Shown here one piece after another: positions 7,935 to 17,205 of a stretch of DNA of 64,000 nt (its first letter is position 1; each line of letters starts with the position of its first letter). The notes under the pieces were generated by a model. That model was not told the DNA's origin, searched no databases, and saw nothing but the letters and a program-made list of their open reading frames with translations. This DNA is from PALSA-610 sp038213435 (lineage in GTDB: Bacteria > Actinomycetota > Acidimicrobiia > IMCC26256 > PALSA-610): the NCBI GenBank assembly GCA_038213435.1, contig JBBQTI010000008.1, positions 34,909-98,908 on the forward strand, read 5' to 3'. The position numbers and the translations under genes were made by a program.

Positions 7935-8972
7935 TCAATCGGGCTCGTTCAGCCGATCGATCAGCTCGCGCAGACGCGAGTACGAACGACGATCGAACCG
8001 CATGCGCAGGCGGGCGAGGTCGGGCACGTCGTCGTCGCCGATCTCGGCCTTGCTCGTCATCGTCGGCTCGATGCGCCCGCTCGCGAGGATGTCGGCGAAC
8101 TCGCGGTTGAGGGCCTCGATTCGAGGCTGCCCCGGGAGGCGCTGCATGCGCAACACGAGGTCGCCCTCGACGAACCGCAAGGAGTGGTAGTTCCGGTAGA
8201 AGCCGGTGATCTCGGCGAGCGCGACGGACGCATCGTCGGTGATCTTCACGAGCCGAAGGTCCTCCGGCGAGATATAGCCGCGAGCGCGCAGCTCACGTTC
8301 GACGACCTGCATCCAGCTCAGCCAGAACGTGCCTCCGGGGACGTCGAGGAGCACGATCGGCGCGGGTGGGGCCTTGCCGGTTTGGACGAGGGTGAGCAGC
8401 TCGAAGCCCTCGTCGAGCGTGCCGAAGCCTCCGGGCAGGAGCACGAACGCGTGCGCTTCCTTGACGAACGTCACCTTGCGGGTGAAGAAGTAGCGGAAGC
8501 TCACCAGCTTGGGATCGTCCGCCAGGAACTGCGTCGAGGCGGCCTCGAAGGGCAGCCGGATGCTCACGCCGAACGAGTTGGCCGCACCCGCGCCTTCGAT
8601 GCCGGCCTCCATGATCCCGGGCCCCGCGCCCGTGATCACCATCCAATCGGCGAGCGCGAGCTCGCGCGCGAGCGCGACGGTCTGTTCGTACAGTGGATCG
8701 TCGCGACGCGTACGCGCCGAACCGAAGATCGCGGCCTTGCGCGCCGCGCGGTACGGCTCGAAGACCGCAAACGCGTACCGCATCTCCTTCAGCGCGGCGT
8801 TGGCAATCTTGAGATCGCCTCGCGTCGCGCGATCGCGTGCCAGGCGAACTGCGGACACGATGAGCTCGAAGACCAGGTCGGCGTCGTTCACGTCGCCGAC
8901 CTTGGAGATCAGCAGGTCGATGTCCTGATCGATCTCGGGATCGCCGGTGCGATACCGCGGGAGCCGCGCCAC
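7935..8972 (-). CDS. LOG-family (TIGR00730-type) Rossmann-fold protein
   Basis: This 345-residue protein has GAGPGIMEAG and the diagnostic LPGGFGTLDE motif, which in the LOG family binds nucleotide phosphate. Smaller LOG proteins act as cytokinin-activating 5'-monophosphate phosphoribohydrolases or nucleotide 5'-monophosphate nucleosidases. This version has N- and C-terminal extensions of about 80 and 70 residues, as in the longer bacterial clade whose substrate is not settled. It sits on the minus strand just downstream of the PfkB kinase and fbiC, seven bases after the kinase stop, and may be co-transcribed with them. Confidence 0.88.
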   Translation of the reverse strand: MARLPRYRTGDPEIDQDIDLLISKVGDVNDADLVFELIVSAVRLARDRATRGDLKIANAALKEMRYAFAVFEPYRAARKAAIFGSARTRRDDPLYEQTVALARELALADWMVITGAGPGIMEAGIEGAGAANSFGVSIRLPFEAASTQFLADDPKLVSFRYFFTRKVTFVKEAHAFVLLPGGFGTLDEGFELLTLVQTGKAPPAPIVLLDVPGGTFWLSWMQVVERELRARGYISPEDLRLVKITDDASVALAEITGFYRNYHSLRFVEGDLVLRMQRLPGQPRIEALNREFADILASGRIEPTMTSKAEIGDDDVPDLARLRMRFDRRSYSRLRELIDRLNEPD

Positions 8973-8979
8973 CGCCCGG

Positions 8980-9966
8980 TCAGCCTCCGAGAACCGGCCG
9001 CGCCAGCTCGGCGAGCACCTCGGCCGGTCGCGGGCCCAGGTGCGAGATCGCCTCGGCTGCCGCGAGCGCGGCGAGCCGTCCGCAGGTCGCCAGCTCGTAG
9101 CCGTGGGTCAGCCCGTACAGGAAGCCGGCGGCGAAGAGGTCGCCGGCGCCGGTCGTATCGACGACCTCGACCGGGTGCGCGTCGATCACGTGCACATCTT
9201 CGCCGGCGACGATCACGGAGCCGTGCGGACCTCGCGTGAGCGCGGCGATCGCACAGTGACCCCGCACACGGTGCAGCGCATCGTCGAACGTCTCGACCTG
9301 GTAGAGCATCGTTATCTCACGCTCGTTCGCGAACAGGATGTCGACGTCGCGCTCGATCAGCTCGAGGAACTCGTCGCGGTGTCGTTCGACACAGAAGGGA
9401 TCGGAGAGCGTGAGCGCGACGCGCCGGTCGGCCCGATGAGCGATCGCAGCCGCGCGCCGTACTGCCTCCTTCGCCGCCGGCGGATCCCACACGTAGCCCT
9501 CGAGGTAGGTCACGGCCGAGCTCGCGACCAGCGCTTCGTCGATGTAGCTCTCGTCGAGCTCCGCGCCGGCACCGAGGAAGGTGCACATCGTCCGGTCCGC
9601 GTCGGGTGTGATGATGACGAGACAACGCCCGGTGGGCGCACCGCTGATGGCGAGCGGTGCGTCGAAGTGCACGCCGACGGTGCGCAGGTCGTGCGCGAAG
9701 ACCTTGCCGAAGGCGTCGTCGGACACCCGGCCGATGTACGCCGCGTGCCCGCCGAACGACGCGACCCCCGCCGCGGTGTTGGCCGCTGACCCGCCCGAGC
9801 TCTCCGTCGCCGGACCCATCTCCGCGTAGATCTCGTCGGACCGGGCCCCGTCGACCATGGTCGTCGCGCCGCGCTCGATGCCGGTACGCGCGACGAAGTC
9901 GTCGTCCGCAAAGGCCAGCACATCGACCAGCGCATTGCCGATGGTCAGAACGTCGAAGCGGGTCAC
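8980..9966 (-). CDS. PfkB-family carbohydrate/adenosine kinase
   Basis: From GTG 9966 the protein is 328 residues. It has the PfkB N-terminal signature region (GGSAANTAAGVASFGGHAAY) and the C-terminal DTTGAGDLFAAGF motif, which holds the catalytic Asp and anion hole. The N-terminal part (VLTIGNALVDVLAFADDDF) resembles the bacterial adenosine-kinase branch of the family, so phosphorylation of adenosine is the best guess, with ribose or another sugar as alternatives. Its GTG overlaps the fbiC stop (GTGA on the minus strand). The longer open frame to 10251 is antisense-type read-through into fbiC and was rejected. Confidence 0.87.
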   Translation of the reverse strand: MTRFDVLTIGNALVDVLAFADDDFVARTGIERGATTMVDGARSDEIYAEMGPATESSGGSAANTAAGVASFGGHAAYIGRVSDDAFGKVFAHDLRTVGVHFDAPLAISGAPTGRCLVIITPDADRTMCTFLGAGAELDESYIDEALVASSAVTYLEGYVWDPPAAKEAVRRAAAIAHRADRRVALTLSDPFCVERHRDEFLELIERDVDILFANEREITMLYQVETFDDALHRVRGHCAIAALTRGPHGSVIVAGEDVHVIDAHPVEVVDTTGAGDLFAAGFLYGLTHGYELATCGRLAALAAAEAISHLGPRPAEVLAELARPVLGG

Positions 9967-12323
9967 TTCCTCACTCCGAGAGCGAGCTCGACCGGCTGCG
10001 CCTCGGGCGGATGCTCCTCGACCGGACGGAGCCTCCGGCCGACCGTCTGCGTCCGGCCGTAAAGCGTCGTGCGCTGCGACAGGGTGCGGTGGATCGGTTC
10101 GGCGATCGACCGGAATTCCGCTTCGTCGAGCTCCTGTCCGTGGCTGGCGCCCGCGGCGCGGGAGATGTTCTCGTCCATCAATGTGCCACCGAGATCGTTG
10201 GCGCCGGCCTGCAGGATCTGGCGCGTGCCGGCGATCCCGCATTTCACCCACGACGCCTGCACATTGGGGATCGTGTCGCGATAGGCGATGCGACCGACCG
10301 CGTGCATCAGGACCACCTCACGGAACGTTGGTCCGCGCCGCGCCTTGCCCTGGATGAAGATCGGCGTCGCCATGTGCACGAAGGGGAGCGGCACGAACTC
10401 CGTGAATCCCCCGGTCTCCTTCTGGAGATCCCGTGTGCGGACGAGATGCCGGGCGACGTGCACCGGTCTCTCGACAGTGCCGTGCATGATCGTGACGTTC
10501 GACTTCAGGCCCACCTCGTGCGCAGTCCGGTGTGCGAAAAGCCATTCCTCGGTGTTGACCTTGTCGGGACAGATGATCGCCCGCACCTCGTCGTCGAGGA
10601 TCTCGGCCGCCGTCCCGGGAAGCGTGGCGAGGCCGGCATCCTTCAGCCGGAGCAGGTAATCGTGCAGCGGCATGTCGAGCCGGCGGGCGCCTTCGGTCAC
10701 CTCGAGCGCGGTGAACCCGTGCACGTGGATCGACGGCGCGACCTCCTTGACCGCGCGGGCGACGTCGACGTAGTAGTCGCCGTCGAAATCGGGATGGATG
10801 CCGCCTTGCAAGCAGACCTCGGTCGCGCCGCACTCGACAGCTTCCACCACCCGCCGCTGCATCTCCTCCATCTCGAGGAGATACGGCTTCCCGCGAAGGT
10901 TGAGCGAGAGCGGCCCCTTCGAGAATGCGCAGAATTTACAGCGGTACGTGCACACGTTCGTGTAGTTGATGTTGCGATTGCGGACGAACGTCACCTCGTC
11001 GCCCACGATCTCGCGGCGCAGCTGGTCGGCGACTTCGGCGACCCGTGCGACTTCGGGACCGCGCGCCGCGAGCAACGTCACGATCTCGTCGATGCCGACC
11101 TCTTGACCCGCGAGCACGCCGGCGAGCACCTCCCCGACCCGGCCGCCGGCGCTCGCACGCGTAGCGGGCAGAACGGTTGGCGGCGCGAGGTCGTCGCGAC
11201 CGGGCGCCCACGCGGTATCGCGCGCGAGCCCCTCCAGATCGGAGGCGACGAGCACCGCGGTGCGAACGTCGGGGTGCAGCCACTCCTCGGCGCGCCTCAC
11301 ATACTCGGGATACACGGTGAGGCGGGGCGCGAGGACGAAGCCGGCGGCCTCGGTGGCGTCGCGCAGGCGGTCGAGCGCCGGCCACGGTCGCTCGGGGTTC
11401 ACGTGGTCGATCGTCAACGGCGAAACGCCGCCCCAGTCGTCGATGCCCGCCGCGAGCAACATCGTGAAGTCGTCGCTCAAGTTCGGTGGCGCCTGCAGGT
11501 GGACCTCTCCGGGGAGGATCAACCGGGCGGCCGCGATCGACCACAGGAACTCGTCCGTCGGACACGGCTCGGCGCGGTGCATCGCGGTGCCGGCCTTGGG
11601 CAGGAAATTCTGCACGATCACCTCTTGCACGTGACCGTGCTCGAGGTGCGCGTTCGCGATCGCGACCAGCGCCTCGACGCGCTCGGCGCGCGTCTCGCCG
11701 ATGCCCACCAGGATGCCCGTCGTGAACGGCACGCGCGCCCGGCCGGCCGCGTGCAGCGTGGCGAGGCGCCGAGCCGCGGTCTTGTCGGGCGCGCCGTGAT
11801 GCGCGCCACCGGGCTCGTGAAGACGGTCGGCGAGCGTCTCGATCATCATCCCCTGCGACGGGCTGACCGCGCGCAGGCGCGTGAGCTCGGCCTCGGACAG
11901 TGCGCCCGCGTTGGCGTGGGGCAGCAGACCCGTCTCGTCGAGCACGTGCTTCGCCACCGACGCGAGGTAGTCGACGGTGCTGACGAAGCCGTGGGCGCGC
12001 AGCCAATCGGCGGCCTGGGGGTACCGGTCCTCGGGTGCCTCGCCGAGCGTGAACAGCGCTTCGAAACAGCCGAGTGCCGCGCCCCGGGAGGCCAGCTCGA
12101 GCACCTGATCCTCGGCCAGGTACGGCGTGTCGAGGCGGGCCGGCGGCTTGGCGAACGTGCAGTAGCCGCACCGATCGCGGCACAGCATCGTCAGCGGCAC
12201 GAACACCTTGGGCGAGAACGTGATACGCCGGCCGGTCCGCGCGTCCCGGCGCACTGCGGCGGCAGGCATCAGCTCGGTCACGGGCGCGTCGAGCAGCTCC
12301 CGGAACGACGAGGCGCTGAGCAT
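9963..12323 (-). CDS. fbiC: FbiC: fused CofG-CofH synthase of the F420 chromophore FO
   Basis: The 786-residue protein carries two radical-SAM domains. The first (CofG) has C48-x3-C52-x2-C55 in CRDRCGYC and the second (CofH) has CTYRCKFC around the middle of the chain. FbiC joins 5-amino-6-ribitylamino-uracil and tyrosine to make 7,8-didemethyl-8-hydroxy-5-deazariboflavin, the light-absorbing core of coenzyme F420. Single-chain fusion in this order is typical of actinobacteria; archaea use two proteins. The length is slightly below the mycobacterial enzyme. It implies that this organism makes F420. The downstream kinase gene is translationally coupled to it. Confidence 0.95.
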   Translation of the reverse strand: MLSASSFRELLDAPVTELMPAAAVRRDARTGRRITFSPKVFVPLTMLCRDRCGYCTFAKPPARLDTPYLAEDQVLELASRGAALGCFEALFTLGEAPEDRYPQAADWLRAHGFVSTVDYLASVAKHVLDETGLLPHANAGALSEAELTRLRAVSPSQGMMIETLADRLHEPGGAHHGAPDKTAARRLATLHAAGRARVPFTTGILVGIGETRAERVEALVAIANAHLEHGHVQEVIVQNFLPKAGTAMHRAEPCPTDEFLWSIAAARLILPGEVHLQAPPNLSDDFTMLLAAGIDDWGGVSPLTIDHVNPERPWPALDRLRDATEAAGFVLAPRLTVYPEYVRRAEEWLHPDVRTAVLVASDLEGLARDTAWAPGRDDLAPPTVLPATRASAGGRVGEVLAGVLAGQEVGIDEIVTLLAARGPEVARVAEVADQLRREIVGDEVTFVRNRNINYTNVCTYRCKFCAFSKGPLSLNLRGKPYLLEMEEMQRRVVEAVECGATEVCLQGGIHPDFDGDYYVDVARAVKEVAPSIHVHGFTALEVTEGARRLDMPLHDYLLRLKDAGLATLPGTAAEILDDEVRAIICPDKVNTEEWLFAHRTAHEVGLKSNVTIMHGTVERPVHVARHLVRTRDLQKETGGFTEFVPLPFVHMATPIFIQGKARRGPTFREVVLMHAVGRIAYRDTIPNVQASWVKCGIAGTRQILQAGANDLGGTLMDENISRAAGASHGQELDEAEFRSIAEPIHRTLSQRTTLYGRTQTVGRRLRPVEEHPPEAQPVELALGVRK

Positions 12324-12333
12324 GCGGGCGACC

Positions 12334-12975
12334 CTAGTCGGCCTCCAGCGCCGCCCGGTCTCCGAGCCACAACACCTTCCGGGCCCGTATCCGCGCGCCC
12401 GGCAGATCCTCTCCGGCGCGGATCCGGCGGATCGGCTCGCGCTTGTCGTCGCCGGCGACGGTCACCACGGCGAGGGACGCGCGCGCGATCGCGGGGAAGG
12501 TGAAGGTCAACCTCCGGTGCGGGTGCGCGCCGTCGCCGTTCCCGACGACCAGCCGCTCGCGCTCGTCGATCGCGGGTGTTCCCGGAAACAGCGACGCGGT
12601 ATGACCGTCGGGCCCGAGGCCGAGGTGGACGATGTCGATCTCGGCCGAGGCGCGCACGAGCGCGTCGTACGCGTCGGCGCCGGCCGCGACCATCGAATGG
12701 ACGGCCCGGGGTGACACGTGGTCGAGCAGGATCCTCCGGGCCATGCCCTCGTTCGAGTCGTCCGACTCGACCGGCACGATCCGCTCGTCGCCGAAGAACA
12801 CCTCTACGACCGACCACTCGAGCGCCTCGCGTCGTAACGCGGTATAGCACCGATGCGCGAGCTCACCTCCCGAGAGCGCGATCGACTTCGGCGTGAGCTC
12901 GGTGACCAGACGTGCGAAGGCACGCGGAACGTCGTCGACGACGCGGATCTGTCCGGGGAGCTCCACGTCTGCCAT
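12334..12975 (-). CDS. pgl: 6-phosphogluconolactonase
   Basis: The 213-residue protein has the NagB/6-PGL-type nucleotide-sugar fold with SIALSGGELAH near the N-terminus, VEVFFGDERIVPVESDDSN in the middle and the signature HLGLGPDGHTASLFPG. It hydrolyses 6-phosphogluconolactone in the oxidative pentose phosphate pathway. It is slightly short for the family. I prefer the ATG at 12975 (MADVELPGQ) to the upstream GTG, because the longer version would overlap the divergent gene at 12989. Transaldolase and transketolase lie about 1-4 kb away on the same strand, which gives a loose pentose-phosphate cluster. Confidence 0.88.
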   Translation of the reverse strand: MADVELPGQIRVVDDVPRAFARLVTELTPKSIALSGGELAHRCYTALRREALEWSVVEVFFGDERIVPVESDDSNEGMARRILLDHVSPRAVHSMVAAGADAYDALVRASAEIDIVHLGLGPDGHTASLFPGTPAIDERERLVVGNGDGAHPHRRLTFTFPAIARASLAVVTVAGDDKREPIRRIRAGEDLPGARIRARKVLWLGDRAALEAD

Positions 12976-12988
12976 TCTTCCCCGAGCG

Positions 12989-14041
12989 ATGGATCGAACC
13001 ACGGTCGACGTCTACCAGGCGCATGTTGACGACTGGATCGAGCACCGGCGCCGGGCCCGACCGGCGTCGATCGACTCGTTCGCCGCGCGCGTCCCTCCCG
13101 GCGTACGCGCCGACGTCGGGTGCGGACCGGGATGGCACAGTGCGGAACTGGGTCGGCCGGTGGTGGCGTTCGATGCCGCGCCCGCGATGGCCGCGCAGGT
13201 TCGCACCTTCGCGCCCGGCGCGTGGCCGCTCGTCGCCGACCTCGAGCATCTTCCGTTCGGTGCGGGCGCGCTCGCCGGTGCATGGGCGCACCGGTCGTAC
13301 ATGCACATCGCGGGCGAGCGGTTGCCGATGGCGCTCGCCGAGCTCCACCGATCCATTCGACCGCACGGCGCGATCCACCTACAGGTGACCTCCGATCGCC
13401 ACCAGGCGACTGCAGACGATCGGTTTCCCAACCGCCACTTCTCGTGGTGGCGGGCCGATCACCTGCGCGACGTCGTCGACGGTGCGGGCTTCGAGTTGGA
13501 CGACCTGGTCGACGACGGCGAGGAATGGATCGATGTCGAGGCGACGCGCGCTCGGATGCTCCCCGACACCGTCGGGCCGAAGATGCGCGTGCTCATCGTC
13601 GGCCTGAACCCGAGCCTGCTCTCGGCCGATACCGGAATCGGCTTCGCCCGCCCGGGAAATCGTTTCTGGCCGGCGGCACTCACGTCGGGCCTCGTCACTC
13701 GCACCCACGACCCGTTCCACGCCCTCCGGGTCGACCGAGTCGGTATGACAAACCTCGTACGCCGCGCCACGGTGCGCGCCGACGAGCTGTCCCGAGCGGA
13801 GTACGTCGACGGCAACGCCCGTCTGCAACGACTCGCGCACTGGTTGCGGCCGCAGTGCGTGTGCTTCGTCGGCGTGACCGGTTATCGCGTCGCGATCGAC
13901 ACGCGCGCCGCCGTCGGTTGGCAGGCACAACCGTTCGCCGGCGTACCGACATACGTGATGCCGAACACGAGTGGCCTCAACGCACACGCGAAGCCGTCAG
14001 ACTTCGCCGAACATCTCCGGGCCGTCGTCGCGGCGACCTGA
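12989..14041 (+). CDS. Fusion of a SAM methyltransferase with a MUG-type mismatch uracil-DNA glycosylase
   Basis: Residues 1-190 form a class I methyltransferase (motif I ADVGCGPGWH at 41-50, then VVAFDAAPAM and ADLEHLPF). Residues about 199-350 match the Mug/TDG (family 2) uracil-DNA glycosylase fold, with VLIVGLNPSLLSADTG carrying the catalytic Asn region, GFARPGNRFWPAAL, and the MPNTSGLN loop that inserts at the mismatch. The second half would excise U or modified bases opposite G. What the first half methylates is unknown. The frame is continuous, so this is a real fusion, not two genes. The start ATG 12989 is 14 bases from the divergent pgl start. Confidence 0.85.
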   Translation: MDRTTVDVYQAHVDDWIEHRRRARPASIDSFAARVPPGVRADVGCGPGWHSAELGRPVVAFDAAPAMAAQVRTFAPGAWPLVADLEHLPFGAGALAGAWAHRSYMHIAGERLPMALAELHRSIRPHGAIHLQVTSDRHQATADDRFPNRHFSWWRADHLRDVVDGAGFELDDLVDDGEEWIDVEATRARMLPDTVGPKMRVLIVGLNPSLLSADTGIGFARPGNRFWPAALTSGLVTRTHDPFHALRVDRVGMTNLVRRATVRADELSRAEYVDGNARLQRLAHWLRPQCVCFVGVTGYRVAIDTRAAVGWQAQPFAGVPTYVMPNTSGLNAHAKPSDFAEHLRAVVAAT

Positions 14042-14042
14042 G

Positions 14043-14070
14043 CTCGCCTACCTGAACTCGCCTACCTGAA
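14043..14070. repeat. Perfect 14-bp tandem duplication between convergent genes
   Basis: The unit CTCGCCTACCTGAA occurs twice back to back, at 14043-14056 and 14057-14070. The second copy contains the transaldolase stop codon (minus strand) and the first lies between the two convergent stops. It looks like a simple duplication by slippage. No function is proposed. Confidence 0.85.
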
Positions 14071-15153
14071 CTCCGCGGCCTTCTTCTCGAGCGTGGCGAG
14101 CGCGTCGTGGAACGATTTCGCGAACGACTCGACACCCTCGCGCTCGAGTGTCGTGGTCACGTCGGCGAAGTCGACGCCCGCGCCGGAGAGATCGGCGATC
14201 ACTTTGCGCGCGGCCTCGACGTCCTCACAAATGGAATCCGCTCGCAGGTTGCCGTCACCCTTCGCGAGGACGTCGACCGACGCCTGGGCAAGCGTGTTCA
14301 CGGTGTTGGCGCCGATGAGCTCGTCGACGTAGAGGGTCGGGGAGTATGCCGGGTTCTTGGTGGATGTCGACGCCCAGAGCGGCCGCTGCTTGCGTGCGCC
14401 CGACGATTCGAGCTTCTCGAAGCGTGCGCCCGAGACCTCCTCCAGGAACATCTGATACGCGAGCTTGGCGTTGGCCACCGCCGCCTTGCCTCGCAGCGGG
14501 TGATCCTCGGGCAGCCGCCGGTCGGTCTCCGTGTCGACGCGGCTGACGAAGAACGATGCCACCGAAGCCAGGCTCCGGAGATCGCCGCCCGCCGCGGCGC
14601 GGCGCTCGAGACCCGTCAGGAAAGCCCCGATGACCTCCCGGTACCGCTCGAGGCTGAAGATCAGCGTGACGTTGACGTTGATCCCGGCTGCGAGGGTATC
14701 GACGATCGCGGGGATGCCCTCGAGCGTGCCCGGGATCTTGATCATCACGTTCGGGCGGGCGAGACGATCCCACAGCTCCTTCGCCTGTCGTGTCGTCGCC
14801 GCGGTGTCGTGCGCGAGATCCGGCGACACCTCGATGGACACGTACCCGTCAGCCGCGTCGAGGCGGTCATAGGCAGGGCGCAGCACGTCGGCCGCGTGCT
14901 CGATGTCGGTGGTGACGAGATCCCAATAGGCGTCGTCGGTCGAGGCGCCGGCGAGCGTCACCGTTCGCAGCTGCGCGTCGTAGTCGTTGCCGCCCGCCAT
15001 CGCCTTCTCGAAGATGGTCGGGTTCGACGTCACGCCGCGGATCCCGTGCGTGTCGATCAGCGTTTGCAACCCCCCGGTCGCCAGGGCGCGCGTGAGGTTG
15101 TCGTACCAGGGGCTCTGCCCGAATTCGATCAAACGGGGAATCGCGCTCGTCAT
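14062..15153 (-). CDS. tal: Transaldolase (363 aa)
   Basis: The protein shows HGIRGVTSNPTIFEKAM near the N-terminus, GYVSIEVSPDLAHDT, and the NVMIKIPGTLEGIPAI strand that carries the Schiff-base Lys. Together these identify the monomeric actinobacterial transaldolase. It transfers a dihydroxyacetone unit between sugar phosphates in the non-oxidative pentose phosphate pathway. The start is ATG 15153, preceded by a strong AGGAGG-like ribosome site. The much longer open frame upstream is the shadow of transketolase. The gene begins two bases after the tkt stop, so the two form an operon. Confidence 0.94.
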   Translation of the reverse strand: MTSAIPRLIEFGQSPWYDNLTRALATGGLQTLIDTHGIRGVTSNPTIFEKAMAGGNDYDAQLRTVTLAGASTDDAYWDLVTTDIEHAADVLRPAYDRLDAADGYVSIEVSPDLAHDTAATTRQAKELWDRLARPNVMIKIPGTLEGIPAIVDTLAAGINVNVTLIFSLERYREVIGAFLTGLERRAAAGGDLRSLASVASFFVSRVDTETDRRLPEDHPLRGKAAVANAKLAYQMFLEEVSGARFEKLESSGARKQRPLWASTSTKNPAYSPTLYVDELIGANTVNTLAQASVDVLAKGDGNLRADSICEDVEAARKVIADLSGAGVDFADVTTTLEREGVESFAKSFHDALATLEKKAAEFR

Positions 15154-15155
15154 GT

Positions 15156-17123
15156 TCAACTCCCTCCTGCTCCGGCCGCGCCGAGCAACGCGAGGGCACG
15201 CTCGACCGTGCGCTCGGGAGTGATCCCGAGCTCGCGCATCACGATCTCGCCCGCCGCCGACGCGCCGAAGCGATCGATGCTTACGACATCGTCGGCGTAG
15301 CGCTCCCATCCGAACCGCACGCCCGCTTCCACCGCGAGGGCCGGCACGCCGGGCGGCAGCACGTCGGCTCGATAGTCGTCGGACTGTTGCTCGAAGAGGT
15401 ACCACGACGGCATCGAGACCACGCGCGCGACGATGTCGCGCGTCGCGAGCTGTGCGCGCGCGGCGATGCACACCTGCACCTCGGAGCCCGTGCCGATCAG
15501 CACGACGTCGGGCCGAGCCGCGCCCTCCGGCGCGAGGACGTATGCGCCTGCGGGTACGCCGGCCGGCGCGCGCTCGGCGGTGCCGTCGAGCACCGGGACC
15601 TTTTGCCGAGTGAGCAGCAGGGCAGTCGGGCCGTCGCCGTCGAGGTGCACCTTCCACGCGGCCGCCACCTCGTTCGCGTCCGCCGGACGGATCAACCGCA
15701 GCCCCGGCATGGCCCGCAGGGAGGCGAGCTGCTCGACCGGCTGGTGGGTCGGGCCGTCCTCACCGACACCGACGGAATCGTGCGTCCACACGAAACAGAC
15801 CTTGGCCTGCATGATCGCGGCAAGCCGGACCGCCGGTCGCATGTAGTCGCTGAACACGAAGAACGTGCCGACGCACGGCACGAGCCCGGAGACGGCCATG
15901 CCGTTCGCCGCGGCGCCCATCGCGTGCTCGCGGATGCCGAAATGGATCAGGCGTCCCGTCGCGTCTTCGGGCGTGAACGTGCGGAGGCCCTTTACCTGCA
16001 TACCCGTGTTGCCGGTGAGGTCGCCCGACGCGGTGAACAAGCCGGGCACGACGTCGACGACGGCGCCGAGCACCTCCTCGATCGCGGTGCGCGTCGCGAG
16101 CGATGCGCCGACCTGCCACGTCGGGAGCTTCTGCGCCCAGCCGTGCAGACCCGAACCCGACGTGCACGCGTCGAACTCGTCGGGCTTCGCCCGCGCGTCC
16201 CACGCCTCGCGCGTCGCCGCGCCGCGCTGTCCTGCCTCCCGGTACCAGAGGATCGCGTCGTCGGGCGCGAAGAAATCAACGGGTGGAAGGCCGAGGATCG
16301 CCTTTACCTTCGCGACCTCTTCGACGCCCAGCGGATTGCCGTGCGCGGCGGCGGTGTCCTGCGCTTTCGGCGACGGGTAGCCGATGTGCGAACGCAACAC
16401 GAGCAACGTGGGCCGGACCTGTTCCTCGATACCGGCGCGCAATCCCGCTTCGATCGCGTCGAGATCGTTCGCGACCTCGCCGAGCTGCACGACGTGCCAG
16501 CCGTAGGCCTCGAACCGCTTCGGCACGTCGTCGCTGTACGCGAGCTCGGTCGGACCGTCGATCGTGATGTGGTTGTCGTCGTAGACGAACACCATGCGCC
16601 CGAGCCGCAGGTGACCGGCGAGCGAGGCCGCTTCGTGGCTGATGCCCTCCATGAGGTCGCCGTCGCTGCAGATGCCGAAGATGCGGTGGTCGCAAATGTC
16701 GGGGCCGAATCGTTCACGGAGGTGCTTCTCGTCGATCGCGAAGCCGACCGCGTTCGCGAACCCCTGCCCGAGCGGACCGGTCGTGACCTCGACACCGTCG
16801 GTGTGGCGGTACTCCGGGTGGCCCGGGGTGCGGGAGCCCCACTGGCGGAACTGGCGGAGGTCGTTCAGCTCGAGGCCGTACCCGGTGAGGTACAGCATCG
16901 AGTAGAGAAGCATCGAGGCATGGCCCGCCGACAGCACGAACCGATCACGGTCGGGCCAGTCCGGCGCAGAGGCGTCGTATTTCATGATCCGGGTCCACAG
17001 GACGTGCGCCAGGGGCGCCAGCGCCATCGGCGTGCCGGGATGCCCCGAGTTCGCCTTCTGCACCGCGTCCATGGCCAGACCGCGGATCACGTTGATGCCG
17101 CGCTGCTCGAGCTCGTCAGCCAC
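15156..17123 (-). CDS. tkt: Transketolase
   Basis: The 655-residue thiamine-diphosphate enzyme has the N-terminal KANSGHPGTPMALAP motif, TTGPLGQGFANAVG, the ThDP-binding GDG motif inside ICSDGDLMEGISHEA, the pyrimidine-domain FGIREHAMG and the C-terminal GVRFGWERYAD segment. It moves two-carbon units between ketose and aldose phosphates and works with the adjacent transaldolase. Length and motif order are normal. The upstream 82-base gap to the FIST gene is the probable promoter region for tkt-tal, although no clear -10/-35 pair stands out. Confidence 0.95.
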   Translation of the reverse strand: MADELEQRGINVIRGLAMDAVQKANSGHPGTPMALAPLAHVLWTRIMKYDASAPDWPDRDRFVLSAGHASMLLYSMLYLTGYGLELNDLRQFRQWGSRTPGHPEYRHTDGVEVTTGPLGQGFANAVGFAIDEKHLRERFGPDICDHRIFGICSDGDLMEGISHEAASLAGHLRLGRMVFVYDDNHITIDGPTELAYSDDVPKRFEAYGWHVVQLGEVANDLDAIEAGLRAGIEEQVRPTLLVLRSHIGYPSPKAQDTAAAHGNPLGVEEVAKVKAILGLPPVDFFAPDDAILWYREAGQRGAATREAWDARAKPDEFDACTSGSGLHGWAQKLPTWQVGASLATRTAIEEVLGAVVDVVPGLFTASGDLTGNTGMQVKGLRTFTPEDATGRLIHFGIREHAMGAAANGMAVSGLVPCVGTFFVFSDYMRPAVRLAAIMQAKVCFVWTHDSVGVGEDGPTHQPVEQLASLRAMPGLRLIRPADANEVAAAWKVHLDGDGPTALLLTRQKVPVLDGTAERAPAGVPAGAYVLAPEGAARPDVVLIGTGSEVQVCIAARAQLATRDIVARVVSMPSWYLFEQQSDDYRADVLPPGVPALAVEAGVRFGWERYADDVVSIDRFGASAAGEIVMRELGITPERTVERALALLGAAGAGGS

Positions 17124-17205
17124 CTCGGCCCCTTTCTGCGACCCCGCAGCCTACGTGTACCCATCCCGCCCTCGGTGGGTCGTGCTCCGGACGGTAAGGA
17201 CGAGG

